Below, piece after piece: positions 50,690 to 60,498 of a stretch of DNA of 64,000 nt. The DNA lies in contig CASDPF010000008.1 in NCBI GenBank assembly GCA_949282215.1, forward strand, positions 1 to 64,000, read 5' to 3'. The first letter of the stretch is position 1. The number at the start of each line of letters is the position of its first letter. The position numbers and the translations under genes are program-made. Origin of the DNA: an uncultured bacterium (GTDB lineage Bacteria > Cyanobacteriota > Vampirovibrionia > Gastranaerophilales > Gastranaerophilaceae). The notes under the pieces were generated by a model. It had not been told where the DNA came from and ran no database searches. It saw nothing but the letters and a program-made list of their open reading frames with translations.

Positions 50690-51469
50690 TTATTCTGCTT
50701 TAGCTTCTTCTTTAACTTCAGCTTCTACGCCGGCATCTTCAGCTTTAATTTCTTCAATTTTAGCTTTTTGGTTAGCGTTGTTTTCTCTTAGTTGTTTACC
50801 TTCAAGAACAGCGTCAGCCAATTTAGAAGTGATTAATTTGATAGAGCGGATAGCGTCATCGTTACCAGGGATAACGTAATCAATACCATCCGGATTAGCA
50901 TTTGTATCAGCTAAGCAGATTACTGGAATACCCAATTTGTTAGCTTCTTGAATTGCGATTAATTCTTTGCCTTGGTCAATGATAAAGATAAGGTCAGGAA
51001 GTCCTCTCATATCTTTAATACCGCCCAAAGTTTTGCTTAATTTACCTAATTGTCTGTTTAATTGAGCAATTTCTTTTTTAGGTAATTTATCAGCGTGACC
51101 TGAAGCAATAAAATCTTCCAATTCTTTTAATTTGTTAACACGGCCTCTGATAGTTTCAAAGTTAGTAAGCATACCGCCCAACCATCTTCTGTTGATATAG
51201 TATGCACCTGATCTTTGAGCTTCTTCAGCTACAACTTCAGCTGCTTGTTTTTTAGTACCAACGAATAATACGTTTTTATTACGAGCTGCGAATTCTCTTA
51301 CAACAGCATAAGCTTCGTCTAATAAGTCAGAAGTTTTACGTAAATCAAGAACGTAAATACCGTTTCTAGCTCCGTAAATATACGGTTTCATTTTAGGGTT
51401 CCATCTTTGAGTTTGGTGTCCGAAGTGAACGCCTGCTTCTAAAAGTTCAATCATAGATGCTACTGGCAT
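50690..51469 (-). CDS. rpsB: 30S ribosomal protein S2
   Basis: Encodes 259 residues. Family stretches: [84 protein letters not shown] and [19 protein letters not shown]. The tail is Glu/Ala/Lys-rich. AAGGAG precedes the start. First gene of rpsB-tsf. Confidence 0.98.
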   Translation of the reverse strand: MPVASMIELLEAGVHFGHQTQRWNPKMKPYIYGARNGIYVLDLRKTSDLLDEAYAVVREFAARNKNVLFVGTKKQAAEVVAEEAQRSGAYYINRRWLGGMLTNFETIRGRVNKLKELEDFIASGHADKLPKKEIAQLNRQLGKLSKTLGGIKDMRGLPDLIFIIDQGKELIAIQEANKLGIPVICLADTNANPDGIDYVIPGNDDAIRSIKLITSKLADAVLEGKQLRENNANQKAKIEEIKAEDAGVEAEVKEEAKAE

Positions 51470-51684
51470 CGTTTTTCTCCTTATGTTAATTGAGTACTAC
51501 GGGCTATAAAGTTTCATCCTGCGGGTGTTTGATTAAACCATTTTTGCCATTATAACAGCGGAGTGGATTAATATTTCCGCCCAATCTCGGACTAGGGCTA
51601 AACCTATCAAACATAAATAGCCAATAATATAATAATATAAACATGCTCTTATGCAAATATATTATTGCTGTTTGTTAACCTGTA
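51470..51684 (-). other. Region upstream of rpsB, possible mRNA leader
   Basis: About 215 nt without a gene. On either strand there are short GC-rich complementary pieces (GCGGA with TCCGC at 51560-51581; GCCC with GGGC nearby), unusual in AT-rich intergenic DNA, so a structured rpsB leader is possible. I do not recognise a known S2-binding leader, and I find no tRNA cloverleaf. Confidence 0.3.
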
Positions 51685-51713
51685 TTGAAAAATGTCTTTA
51701 AATAATTTATAAT
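51685..51713 (+). promoter_or_regulatory. Promoter of G-tract leader 2 / pilin gene 7
   Basis: TTGAAA, a 17-nt spacer and TATAAT, 27 nt before the leader ORF. Unlike leaders 1 and 3 there is no inverted repeat between this promoter and the leader ORF. Confidence 0.75.
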
Positions 51714-51740
51714 GAATATGACAGTAGTAAAGGAGGACGT

Positions 51741-51791
51741 ATGCAAAAATCGCTGATAGATAGAATTTCGGGGGGGGGGGCTACCAACTAA
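51741..51791 (+). CDS. Leader ORF 2 containing the G11 run
   Basis: A 16-codon ORF, MQKSLIDRISGGGATN, with AAAGGAGG 4 nt upstream. With one extra G or a -1 shift the frame stays open to TGA at 51872-51874, giving a 44-residue peptide whose C-terminal part (LTVRTSISDLDLRL, then KPCQVTR) closely matches the shifted product of leader 1. Of about a dozen base differences downstream of the run, three are silent in that frame and some others are conservative, so the evidence for selection on the peptide is only suggestive. Confidence 0.6.
   Translation: MQKSLIDRISGGGATN
51770..51780 (+). repeat. Homopolymer run of 11 G in leader 2
   Basis: Identical length and identical upstream 11 bases (GATAGAATTTC) to the runs in leaders 1 and 3. 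Confidence 0.9.
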
Positions 51792-51929
51792 CAGTTAGGA
51801 CAAGCATTTCCGACTTAGACCTCCGATTGAACAAGAAAGAGCTGAAAAGCAAGCCGTGCCAAGTGACACGGTGAATTTTGATGCGAAAATTTTGAAAATA
51901 GGTAATCAAAATATAAAGACGGAGGATTT
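51792..51929 (+). promoter_or_regulatory. Pilin 7 leader RNA: anti-Shine-Dalgarno switch region
   Basis: CCTCCG at 51820-51825 lies 39 nt after the G run and matches both the run and the pilin ribosome-binding site CGGAGG at 51920-51925. The hairpin arms CCGTG and CACGG lie at 51854-51871 with an 8-nt loop. The layout and spacings equal those of leader 1. Confidence 0.6.
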
Positions 51930-52631
51930 ATGAAAAAGAAAAATGCTTTTACCTTAGCAGAGGTACTGATAACGTTAGGAATAATCGGGATAGTAGCAGC
52001 AATGACATTACCGACATTGATTGAAAAACATAAAAAACAAGTGACAGTTAATAAATTAAAAAGGAGTTATACTACAATATCTCAAATGTTCAACATGGCA
52101 AGAAAAGATTATGGAGATCCTAATGAATGGAGTTTTGAGTTTGGAGAACTAAATTCTAACAGTTTTATAGAAATTTTACCCAGAATTGCAAATACTTATT
52201 TTTTGCCATATTTGGATGTTATGGATAATTGCGGAATTTCTTGTTCAAAAATACCAAATAATTATAAATATTTAAATAATAGTCTTATTAATCAATTTCA
52301 TAGAAATCTGTATTATACAATTTTCCTAAAAGATGGTTCTATTCTGTTTTTTTCTGTTAATAATAATGGTGTAGAATTATATGATTTGATAGTAGTAATT
52401 GATATCGATGGTATAAAAGGAGAAAATACTATGGGGAAAGATGTATTTTCTTACTATTTAAATACAAAAACTGTTGCAAAAAGTAATTTTTGGGGATTAA
52501 CGGGTACAAATGTTAAACGAGAATCTCTTTTAAATGATGGCAGGGGGTGTAATAAAAATGGCTTGGGTCAGTATTGCGGAGCTTTAATTCAGTATGATGG
52601 TTGGGAAATAAAGGATGATTATCCTTGGTAG
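51930..52631 (+). CDS. Type IV pilin-like protein 7 (G-tract leader type)
   Basis: Encodes 233 residues after ACGGAGGATTT. Prepilin signal MKKKNA|FTLAEVLITLGIIG. The signature is degenerate but present (VIDIDGIKGENTMGKDVFSY). C-terminus YDGWEIKDDYPW, shared with paralogues 3 and 9. It has four Cys. No divergent regulator. A terminator follows directly. Confidence 0.9.
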   Translation: MKKKNAFTLAEVLITLGIIGIVAAMTLPTLIEKHKKQVTVNKLKRSYTTISQMFNMARKDYGDPNEWSFEFGELNSNSFIEILPRIANTYFLPYLDVMDNCGISCSKIPNNYKYLNNSLINQFHRNLYYTIFLKDGSILFFSVNNNGVELYDLIVVIDIDGIKGENTMGKDVFSYYLNTKTVAKSNFWGLTGTNVKRESLLNDGRGCNKNGLGQYCGALIQYDGWEIKDDYPW

Positions 52632-52637
52632 TATAAA

Positions 52638-52668
52638 AAAGCCGCCGAATTATCGGCGGCTTTAAATT
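52638..52668. terminator. Bidirectional terminator between pilin 7 and ahcY
   Basis: AAAGCCGCCGA and TCGGCGGCTTT form an 11-bp stem with a 4-nt loop. Confidence 0.9.
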
Positions 52669-52670
52669 TA

Positions 52671-53951
<1,281 letters not shown>

Positions 53952-54118
53952 TTAATTTTTAACAATAAAATTATAGAAATTAAAAAACTTAATAGCAACA
54001 ATTTGTAATGTTTTCTTTAAAATAAAGTTTATTTATGTAAAAATTTCTTAATATAATGGTTTAGTGTGGCAAACTTTTGTATTTACGTTTGTTATATCGT
54101 TAGAAATAAGGAGTGTTT

Positions 54119-57100
54119 GTGAAAGTAAGTTTAGAAAAAAATAATGCCTCTCAAAATGTTGCATTTAAAGGATTTAAACCGGTAAAATCAGATCTCGGAC
54201 ATAACATGCTCGAGTTTAATTATACGTTTGATGATCATAATTACGATTGTTATTTAGAGCTTTGTGCTTTGGATGATGACGGAAATGGTAATTATAAAAA
54301 TAGCCGGGCTTTGAAAAATTTCGAAAAAAATGTATTGTCTTATAAGCTCCAGTGCGGACCTAATAGAATCAGTCTGCCGGCAGAATATAATTTAAATGAA
54401 GATACTCCTTTCGGATATCATTATAGACTTACCGAAAAAAATAATCCTGATCATACATTGGAATATGGTGTTGATGCAGGAGATATAATTGATTTCAGAA
54501 ACGGAAACGAACATTCCCACTTGATTTTTAATGTTATTACACCGGGTGCGACAAGAGGTACAAGAGGCGGATCCGGTATTTTAGCTATACCTGATTCATA
54601 TAATGCTATGTATGCCTATGATAAGGATGGCAATATTGTTCCGAATATTAAATACTTAGATGCAGTTAAATCAACTAAACATTTTTCAAATAAAGTGGGA
54701 GGTTCATTAGCAGGTATTGAGCATGATTTAGAAGCCGGAAAATTAGATCAGTACTCAAAAATATTTCTTACACCTTTTGCTACAGATGATAGTTTGACCC
54801 CACATTCTTATTGGGGAAAAAATTTCTTCCAAATTGCCCAATCACTAGGTAATATAGATAATTATGAATCTTTACAGAAAAAATTATTTGTTCGTGATAA
54901 AAATTTAGTTTCTGATGCCGCTTTATGTAATGAGGGATTGGAAGGTATTCATTTTCAACATATATTGAAATGGGGCAAAAAATCTTATGCTTATAATTGG
55001 TTTAGAGCTGATTTATCTCAAGCACCTTTAGGTTTGGGTGTAATGAGTAAGAATAAAGCATTTATAACTCATAAAGTTATTAATTCCCCATATTTGTTTA
55101 CTCAACAGCCTTCGGGTAAAATAACCTGGAAAAAAGCTCCTGTATGGAATGGAAAAGGGGAACAAGGTAATAAATATGATCCTAAGAGTCCTACTTATGT
55201 CCAAGTTATTGATAACAGTTTAACTCAAGGTACAGAAAGTAATAATAATACGAAGCTTTTAAAAGATTATTCAAGAAAAGATACAGGTAATCCTTATGAA
55301 AAAGTTACCCATAACGATACTGTAATTCTATATCACCATGAAATAAACCCTGAATTTTATCTTGATAACGTAAAACGCTTAAATGAATTAAATGCATCAA
55401 GACCTGATGGTCATTACTTGCAAATGAGTTCTTATGAAGCTGCAAAAATTCTTACAAAATTTGAATACTTTAATTATGAAGGTAAATTCGAAGGAAATAA
55501 GGAAGATTGGGATGCTAACGTTGACGTTGCAAAATTAAATTATTCTTTCTCAAACTATAATTCAGCTTATATGAAAGAACACGTCCCTATTGAAAAACGT
55601 AATCAATATAAAGCAATGATAAAACGTAAAAATAATGAAGTAAAAGATTATGCAATTACTTCTGCTCAATATTGGACAAGAAAAACTAATCAAATTCTGA
55701 ACTTATATGTTGCTCAGAACCTTAAAGCAAATGACTTGAGAAATTCTGAAGATGCAATGAAGGCAATTCATAAAAATATCAAAAATGGTAAGTTGCCTGC
55801 TTCTTTAGAATTTGAGTTGAATGATAATATAATTAAAAATGTGTTAAGCGGCGTATATAATCTTAAAGGAGCGAAAGATAACGATAATTTTGATGAAATA
55901 GTAATCAAAAATATGATGGATTTACCTCTCGATTCAATTGAATTTGGGGATAATATCGCAGCAGTATTTGCATCACCTTATCTTACTAAACGTGCAACTG
56001 ATGAAAAACAAATCGGTGTTTCAAGATATGATTTGATGAAACAAGACAACCCGCATTTAACTCCTGAGTATAAAAATGCATATACCAAAATGAATAATTT
56101 GTATCAAGGTGAAATGTATGAGTTTGCACAGGATATTATAAATCGACTTGAAGAAAAACTTTCAAAAGAGCAAGTTTTATCCTCTTATACTAATGCAACA
56201 AAATACGGAAAATTTGTAATTCCTATTATAGCTCCGGAGATTGCAAAATTTGCCATTGTAAAAGGTCTATTTCCGGATGCAGAGGTGAAAATTAAGCCTG
56301 ATGGCGGTATTGCTTATGATTACGAAAAATTAAAAAATACATCATTACAGGCATTGAGTATTTATCCTACTTGTCCTGAAGATGAAGCTCTGTCTTTAAT
56401 AAATCGTTTAAGAGGAAAAGATTTAACTCATAAAGGTATTCCTGCAATAAGTGATGAAGATAGGAAAATTCTTGTAGATTCTTTATACAAAATGCTTAAA
56501 GATACAAATCTTTCAAGTTTCAGAATGGCAGAAATGCTTGTAGATAGAGCACAAGGCGGTCTGGATTGGAGAATAGATGCAGCAAAAGATATTGCAGATA
56601 AAGAATCTTTATTAAATAAAAAGACAACTTTTGAAAAAAGTTGGAATCAGGTTATAGATTTTTGGAAAATGTTTGCCCAAAATATTTATAAACAAAATCC
56701 AAATTCATATCTTGTAGCCGAAATTACTGATGTCGGTAAGTTGTATGATAAAGGTGCAGGTTGGGCTTCGGCTAAATACTATAACCAAAAAGACGTGCTG
56801 ATGAAGTTTTTACGTGAAACCGGAGTCACAGCAGCGGCAAACTATGAATATTTCTTTTCTGATGTTGCCGGTATTTTCTCAAAAAGTTATGAAAAATATG
56901 AAGATCGCGGCGTATTCCAGAATAGTAAAATTCATGAACTGTTAAAGAAAAACGGAGCGGACTTTTTACATTCAGGACCTTTAGGATCAATTCTATATTC
57001 ATATACTTTTGTCGATAACCATGATAAGCCAAGAGCATTGCATATGATGGCTCTTGACAGTCAATTGTTCTATTCTCCTCATTTAAATACAAATACTCAT

Positions 57101-58426
57101 AACAAGGGTATTGATAGTGTGGAATACAGAGAAAAAGAAAAGGCTTATAGAGTATTAAATAATAAATTCTTTGGCAATGTAGAAAAACAAGATGTTGATA
57201 AATTTAACTTTATGAGAAAAAGTACAAAAGCAATTGCGATGGGTGATGCTTTGAATAATGCTTTTGGGCGTGCTCTTGAAAATTTGGAGCATAAAGGTAT
57301 TATTGATGGTGCAAAAAGAGATAATATCTATCAAGCAGTAGCTCAATCAATAAGTGATTTGGCTAATGGAAAATATCTCGGAAAAACATTTGAAGCTGAT
57401 GCTTTTGGTACAAGACCTTTTGATATAACAATTGAAACTGTAATGAGACAAGCAAAAGCTAAACATGGTCTTTCAATAGACAAAGATACCGAAAATAAAA
57501 TAAAAGAAAAAACTTTCTATATGTGTTTAGATCCTGCAATTTCAAAATTGCTCGGAATTATGAAGTTCTTAGTTGCATTACCTGGTATTCCAACAATGTT
57601 CGCAGGGGATGATATAGCATCTACAGGTTATGAAGAATTAACTCGTAATATATATCTGCAAAACCGTTCTGTAATACATCATGAATGGTTGGAAGATGAG
57701 CCTCATGGTATTGATTTTGTCAAGTCACATAAGGCTGAATTCGATGCGATAATGGGATTACGCAGACGTCCGGAACTTAATGCTCTTAATGATGGTGCTC
57801 CATTTCTTTTGAATTTACAAGGCGGTAAAATTTCTCAAGATGGTAAGGATATAGAAGTTAAATTACCTGCAATTTTACGTCATAGTACAGATGGAAGAAT
57901 GACTGTTTCCTTGTTTAATACCGTTGGTGTAACTCACGATTTCGACAAATATAATGTCCCAAATCAATATACTGTTGAAATTGGCGGGATAAATCTTGAT
58001 TATGATGAATATGGTGATAAGACAGGTCTAAAAGCAGGCTTGCCTGAGGGAACTGAATTTGTAAATGCAGCAAACCCGAATGAAAAATTTGTTGTGAAAC
58101 GGGAAGGTAAGCACTATTATATTTCTCATTATAATGACAAGGATCCAATTATATTAAAAGATAATATTTTGGTTCTATATCATGTGCCGCAGCATGTTCA
58201 AACTCAAATTGATAAATTTAATGAATTAAAAGCGGCAATCAAGTCCCCAAATAATGTACATGAAAATACGTTTAAGAAAATAAAACAGATGGCTGCTGCC
58301 GATAAGACTTCATTCTCAGGCAGATCCGCTCAATTGTATAATCCTCAATATAATTTTGTATCAAAACCTTATATGCAGCAGAAAAAAGCTGAAACAGGCT
58401 CTAAATTATCTTTAATTGCAAGATAG
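54119..58426 (+). CDS. Very large GH13-family (alpha-amylase-like) protein
   Basis: Encodes 1435 residues from GTG 54119, chosen because AAGGAG sits 5 nt before it. An N-terminal FKG motif (ASQNVAFKGFKPVK) and a beta-rich domain resembling a family-48-type glycan module come first. GH13 landmarks come late: LDWRIDAAKD with nucleophile Asp820, YLVAEITDVGK with acid/base Glu868 and YTFVDNHDKPR with Asp969. The region of about 300 residues before them is an insertion relative to common amylases. LPGIPTMFAGDDIASTGYEE follows. No signal peptide, so it should act in the cytoplasm, perhaps on glycogen-like polymer with the GH77-like enzyme. Exact reaction unknown. Confidence 0.8.
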   Translation: MKVSLEKNNASQNVAFKGFKPVKSDLGHNMLEFNYTFDDHNYDCYLELCALDDDGNGNYKNSRALKNFEKNVLSYKLQCGPNRISLPAEYNLNEDTPFGYHYRLTEKNNPDHTLEYGVDAGDIIDFRNGNEHSHLIFNVITPGATRGTRGGSGILAIPDSYNAMYAYDKDGNIVPNIKYLDAVKSTKHFSNKVGGSLAGIEHDLEAGKLDQYSKIFLTPFATDDSLTPHSYWGKNFFQIAQSLGNIDNYESLQKKLFVRDKNLVSDAALCNEGLEGIHFQHILKWGKKSYAYNWFRADLSQAPLGLGVMSKNKAFITHKVINSPYLFTQQPSGKITWKKAPVWNGKGEQGNKYDPKSPTYVQVIDNSLTQGTESNNNTKLLKDYSRKDTGNPYEKVTHNDTVILYHHEINPEFYLDNVKRLNELNASRPDGHYLQMSSYEAAKILTKFEYFNYEGKFEGNKEDWDANVDVAKLNYSFSNYNSAYMKEHVPIEKRNQYKAMIKRKNNEVKDYAITSAQYWTRKTNQILNLYVAQNLKANDLRNSEDAMKAIHKNIKNGKLPASLEFELNDNIIKNVLSGVYNLKGAKDNDNFDEIVIKNMMDLPLDSIEFGDNIAAVFASPYLTKRATDEKQIGVSRYDLMKQDNPHLTPEYKNAYTKMNNLYQGEMYEFAQDIINRLEEKLSKEQVLSSYTNATKYGKFVIPIIAPEIAKFAIVKGLFPDAEVKIKPDGGIAYDYEKLKNTSLQALSIYPTCPEDEALSLINRLRGKDLTHKGIPAISDEDRKILVDSLYKMLKDTNLSSFRMAEMLVDRAQGGLDWRIDAAKDIADKESLLNKKTTFEKSWNQVIDFWKMFAQNIYKQNPNSYLVAEITDVGKLYDKGAGWASAKYYNQKDVLMKFLRETGVTAAANYEYFFSDVAGIFSKSYEKYEDRGVFQNSKIHELLKKNGADFLHSGPLGSILYSYTFVDNHDKPRALHMMALDSQLFYSPHLNTNTHNKGIDSVEYREKEKAYRVLNNKFFGNVEKQDVDKFNFMRKSTKAIAMGDALNNAFGRALENLEHKGIIDGAKRDNIYQAVAQSISDLANGKYLGKTFEADAFGTRPFDITIETVMRQAKAKHGLSIDKDTENKIKEKTFYMCLDPAISKLLGIMKFLVALPGIPTMFAGDDIASTGYEELTRNIYLQNRSVIHHEWLEDEPHGIDFVKSHKAEFDAIMGLRRRPELNALNDGAPFLLNLQGGKISQDGKDIEVKLPAILRHSTDGRMTVSLFNTVGVTHDFDKYNVPNQYTVEIGGINLDYDEYGDKTGLKAGLPEGTEFVNAANPNEKFVVKREGKHYYISHYNDKDPIILKDNILVLYHVPQHVQTQIDKFNELKAAIKSPNNVHENTFKKIKQMAAADKTSFSGRSAQLYNPQYNFVSKPYMQQKKAETGSKLSLIAR

Positions 58427-58435
58427 ATTATTATA

Positions 58436-58464
58436 TTGAATATGATTAAAATATATGCTAAAAT
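58436..58464 (+). promoter_or_regulatory. Promoter of G-tract leader 3 / pilin gene 8
   Basis: TTGAAT, a 17-nt spacer and TAAAAT, the same hexamers as for leader 1, starting 9 nt after the preceding stop codon. Confidence 0.6.
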
Positions 58465-58505
58465 TAATAGAGAAATATTTATTATTTCTCTATTAATTTT
58501 TATGG
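58460..58505. repeat. Long inverted repeat at the leader 3 transcription start
   Basis: Arms of 18 nt at 58460-58477 and 58483-58500 are perfectly complementary around a 5-nt loop and end in TTTTT. The left arm overlaps the -10 box. As in leader 1, it could be the terminator of the preceding gene or an operator. Confidence 0.65.
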
Positions 58506-58518
58506 AAAGGTGGAATAT

Positions 58519-58578
58519 ATGCGTAATACAGTTGTAGATAGAATTTCGGGGGGGGGGGTAGCTGCTTACAAGCTGTAG
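58519..58578 (+). CDS. Leader ORF 3 containing the G11 run
   Basis: A 19-codon ORF, MRNTVVDRISGGGVAAYKL, with GAAAGGTGG upstream. With one extra G or a -1 shift at the run there is no stop before the pilin gene, so the leader ORF and the pilin gene would be read as one 314-residue protein. In leaders 1 and 2 the same shift ends at a TGA just after the hairpin. Confidence 0.6.
   Translation: MRNTVVDRISGGGVAAYKL
58548..58558 (+). repeat. Homopolymer run of 11 G in leader 3
   Basis: Same length and same preceding GATAGAATTTC as in leaders 1 and 2, although the sequence further downstream is much diverged. Confidence 0.9.
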
Positions 58579-58697
58579 AGCGTCTTTTTCCTTTATGCCT
58601 CCGCAAAATAAACGAAAAATTTACTGTGTCATTAGGCACGGAGTTTTGCAGTGCAAATTCTTTTGAAATGATAGAAAAATTTTATAACGGAGGATTT
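58579..58697 (+). promoter_or_regulatory. Pilin 8 leader RNA: anti-Shine-Dalgarno switch region
   Basis: CCTCCG at 58598-58603 is again 39 nt after the G run and can pair with the pilin ribosome-binding site CGGAGG at 58688-58693. The hairpin is CTGTG with CACGG at 58624-58641: one arm changed C to T, which keeps pairing as a G-U, and the loop is again 8 nt. Much of the remaining sequence differs from leaders 1 and 2, so the kept elements are probably functional. Confidence 0.62.
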
Positions 58698-59462
58698 ATG
58701 AAATCGAAAAAAGCTTTTACGTTAGCTGAGGTTCTAATTACGCTCGGCATAATCGGGATAGTAGCGGCTTTGACAATACCGCAGCTAATAAAAGATTATA
58801 AGGGGAGGGGTTTTGAGACGCAATTTAAAAAAGCTTATAACATAGCTCAACAGGTTATTATGTCTGCTAAAAACGATGTTGGGGTAGGTAATTTTACTTC
58901 TTTTTGTGTATCTTACACCGAAGATTCCGGATATTATAACAGTAATATATGTTATAGAGCTTTGTCAAAGGCTTTAAGCGGTGTCGAGACAAAGAGTACG
59001 TATATTTATGATCCAAAATATCAGATAAAAAGAGATGATGAGATAAGGACTTATAATAACAGGCAGGAAGCCACTATTTCTTCAATTGCAGGTTTTGGTA
59101 ATTTATGGCAATTATACAAAAATAAGGATGGAGCATTAATGCAATTTTCAATAATTGAGGGTAGAGTCTATATATCGATTGATACAAACGGATTGAATAA
59201 GCCTAATCAATTAGGTCATGATATTTTTGTTATGTATACAGATAGTCGAGATAGAGTGGTAGGAAACAAGCAATCAAGGCTATATACAGACGAAGAACTT
59301 GATAATATGGATTTTGAACACGAATATGACAAAGAACGTGCAGGAAATCCTTGCAGTGCAAAGTCTAATCAGAAAGCAAACGGAATAGGGTGTTCCTGGT
59401 ATGCAATAAATGATATAAATCCTGATACCGGAAAAAACGGTTATTGGAAGAATTTACCTTAA
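58698..59462 (+). CDS. Type IV pilin-like protein 8 (G-tract leader type)
   Basis: Encodes 254 residues from ATG 58698 after ACGGAGGATTT; the in-frame GTG at 58626 would bury the prepilin signal. Signal MKSKKA|FTLAEVLITLGIIG, with AALTIPQL where most paralogues have AAMTLPTL. Signature SIDTNGLNKPNQLGHDIFVM. It has five or so Cys and ends GCSWYAINDINPDTGKNGYW, resembling paralogue 4 near its end. The 3' end overlaps the convergent maf gene by 9 nt. Confidence 0.9.
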   Translation: MKSKKAFTLAEVLITLGIIGIVAALTIPQLIKDYKGRGFETQFKKAYNIAQQVIMSAKNDVGVGNFTSFCVSYTEDSGYYNSNICYRALSKALSGVETKSTYIYDPKYQIKRDDEIRTYNNRQEATISSIAGFGNLWQLYKNKDGALMQFSIIEGRVYISIDTNGLNKPNQLGHDIFVMYTDSRDRVVGNKQSRLYTDEELDNMDFEHEYDKERAGNPCSAKSNQKANGIGCSWYAINDINPDTGKNGYWKNLP

Positions 59463-60011
59463 AAGTTTTTCAACGGCTTTTGGGCATAGCCCAATTATAT
59501 TTTCAAGACTGCCGGTGTATGATTTTATATATCCCTTCGGCATTTCTTGTATTCCGTATGAGCCAGCCTTATCAAGCGGCTTGTAATTTTTAACGTAATA
59601 CTCTATTTGCTCATCAGTTAATTTTTCAAATTCAACTTCACTTGTGACAGCTTGCTTTTTTATTTCTCCTGATTGTGTGTTTATCACCACAATAGCTGTT
59701 ACTACTTGGTGTTTTCTGCCGGAAAGTTTTTTTAGCATTTCAACAGCACCACTTTCATTGTCAGGTTTTCCGAGTATTTTATTATCTAACACTACAACAG
59801 TGTCGGCTCCGATAATTTTACAAGGCTCTTTTACTAAGGGCACTACTGCACGGGCTTTATTTTCAGCTAAACTCTCAATAAATTCATAAGAAAAATCCGT
59901 CTTCGTATGATCTTCAATATACGGTGACGGAATGACTTCAAATTGATAATTACATTGTTTTAAGATATTTTGTCTTCTGGGAGAAGAAGACGCCAAGATA
60001 ATTTTTCCCAT
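59454..60011 (-). CDS. Maf-family nucleoside triphosphate pyrophosphatase
   Basis: Encodes 185 residues from ATG 60011 (AAGGA upstream; the ATG at 60020 is too close to it). Maf proteins hydrolyse dTTP, UTP or modified nucleotides to the monophosphate. Motifs: IILASSSPRRQNIL, AENKARAVV, IIGADTVVVLDNKILGKP and DKAGSYGIQE. The GADT and KAGSYGIQ stretches fit the dTTP/UTP subgroup (YhdE type). Subgroup is inferred. Confidence 0.93.
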   Translation of the reverse strand: MGKIILASSSPRRQNILKQCNYQFEVIPSPYIEDHTKTDFSYEFIESLAENKARAVVPLVKEPCKIIGADTVVVLDNKILGKPDNESGAVEMLKKLSGRKHQVVTAIVVINTQSGEIKKQAVTSEVEFEKLTDEQIEYYVKNYKPLDKAGSYGIQEMPKGYIKSYTGSLENIIGLCPKAVEKLLR

Positions 60012-60068
60012 AGCTAACATTCCTTTTTCTTTTATTTTATCAGAAACAATGAATGTTAAAACTTTTTA

Positions 60069-60308
60069 TTAGTACCCTTGCGGAGCCCTTTGATATCTTG
60101 CGTTTTTAGCATTTACAGCATAGCAGGCAATATTCAAACGCTGTTTGAGTATCATCATATTTCGATACATACTCCCATAATCATTCATGGCTCCCATCAT
60201 TTTATCAGGGTCTACCATTGATTCCATATTGTCATGGTTGTCAACCTTTTCTTCTGCATATTTTTTGACCAACAGTTGGTCAATGTAGTCTTCAGCACCT
60301 ATTGCCAT
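60069..60308 (-). CDS. Small soluble protein of unknown function
   Basis: Encodes 79 residues. GGGAGG 7 nt before ATG 60308. It is Met- and Asp-rich in the middle (MESMVDPDKMMGAMNDYGSM) and ends in a basic RYQRAPQGY. No membrane segment. The shape (short helical protein with a Met-rich turn) recalls small pilus- or flagellum-associated chaperones, but there is no real evidence for that. Confidence 0.6.
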   Translation of the reverse strand: MAIGAEDYIDQLLVKKYAEEKVDNHDNMESMVDPDKMMGAMNDYGSMYRNMMILKQRLNIACYAVNAKNARYQRAPQGY

Positions 60309-60498
60309 GTGAATGACCTCCCTAAATAGTGTGTATATCCTTTTTTCCTATGAGAAAGAGTGTGTAGTAATATCCTAAATATTCCTTATGTATATACTAA
60401 GTATTTTATTCCACAAAAATTGCCTTTTTTATCTTGATTTATTAAGAAATGTTAAAATAAGTTTTTTAGAGGACTTATTTTTATAGTTAGGTTTTATA

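Noticed and set aside
51470-51684. tRNA or other RNA gene upstream of rpsB
   Set aside because: No acceptor stem, TTC loop or CCA could be assembled from the GC-rich pieces on either strand.
58626-58698. Pilin 8 starting at the in-frame GTG 58626
   Set aside because: This would add 24 residues before the prepilin signal, has no ribosome-binding site, and ignores the CGGAGG site shared with the other two genes.
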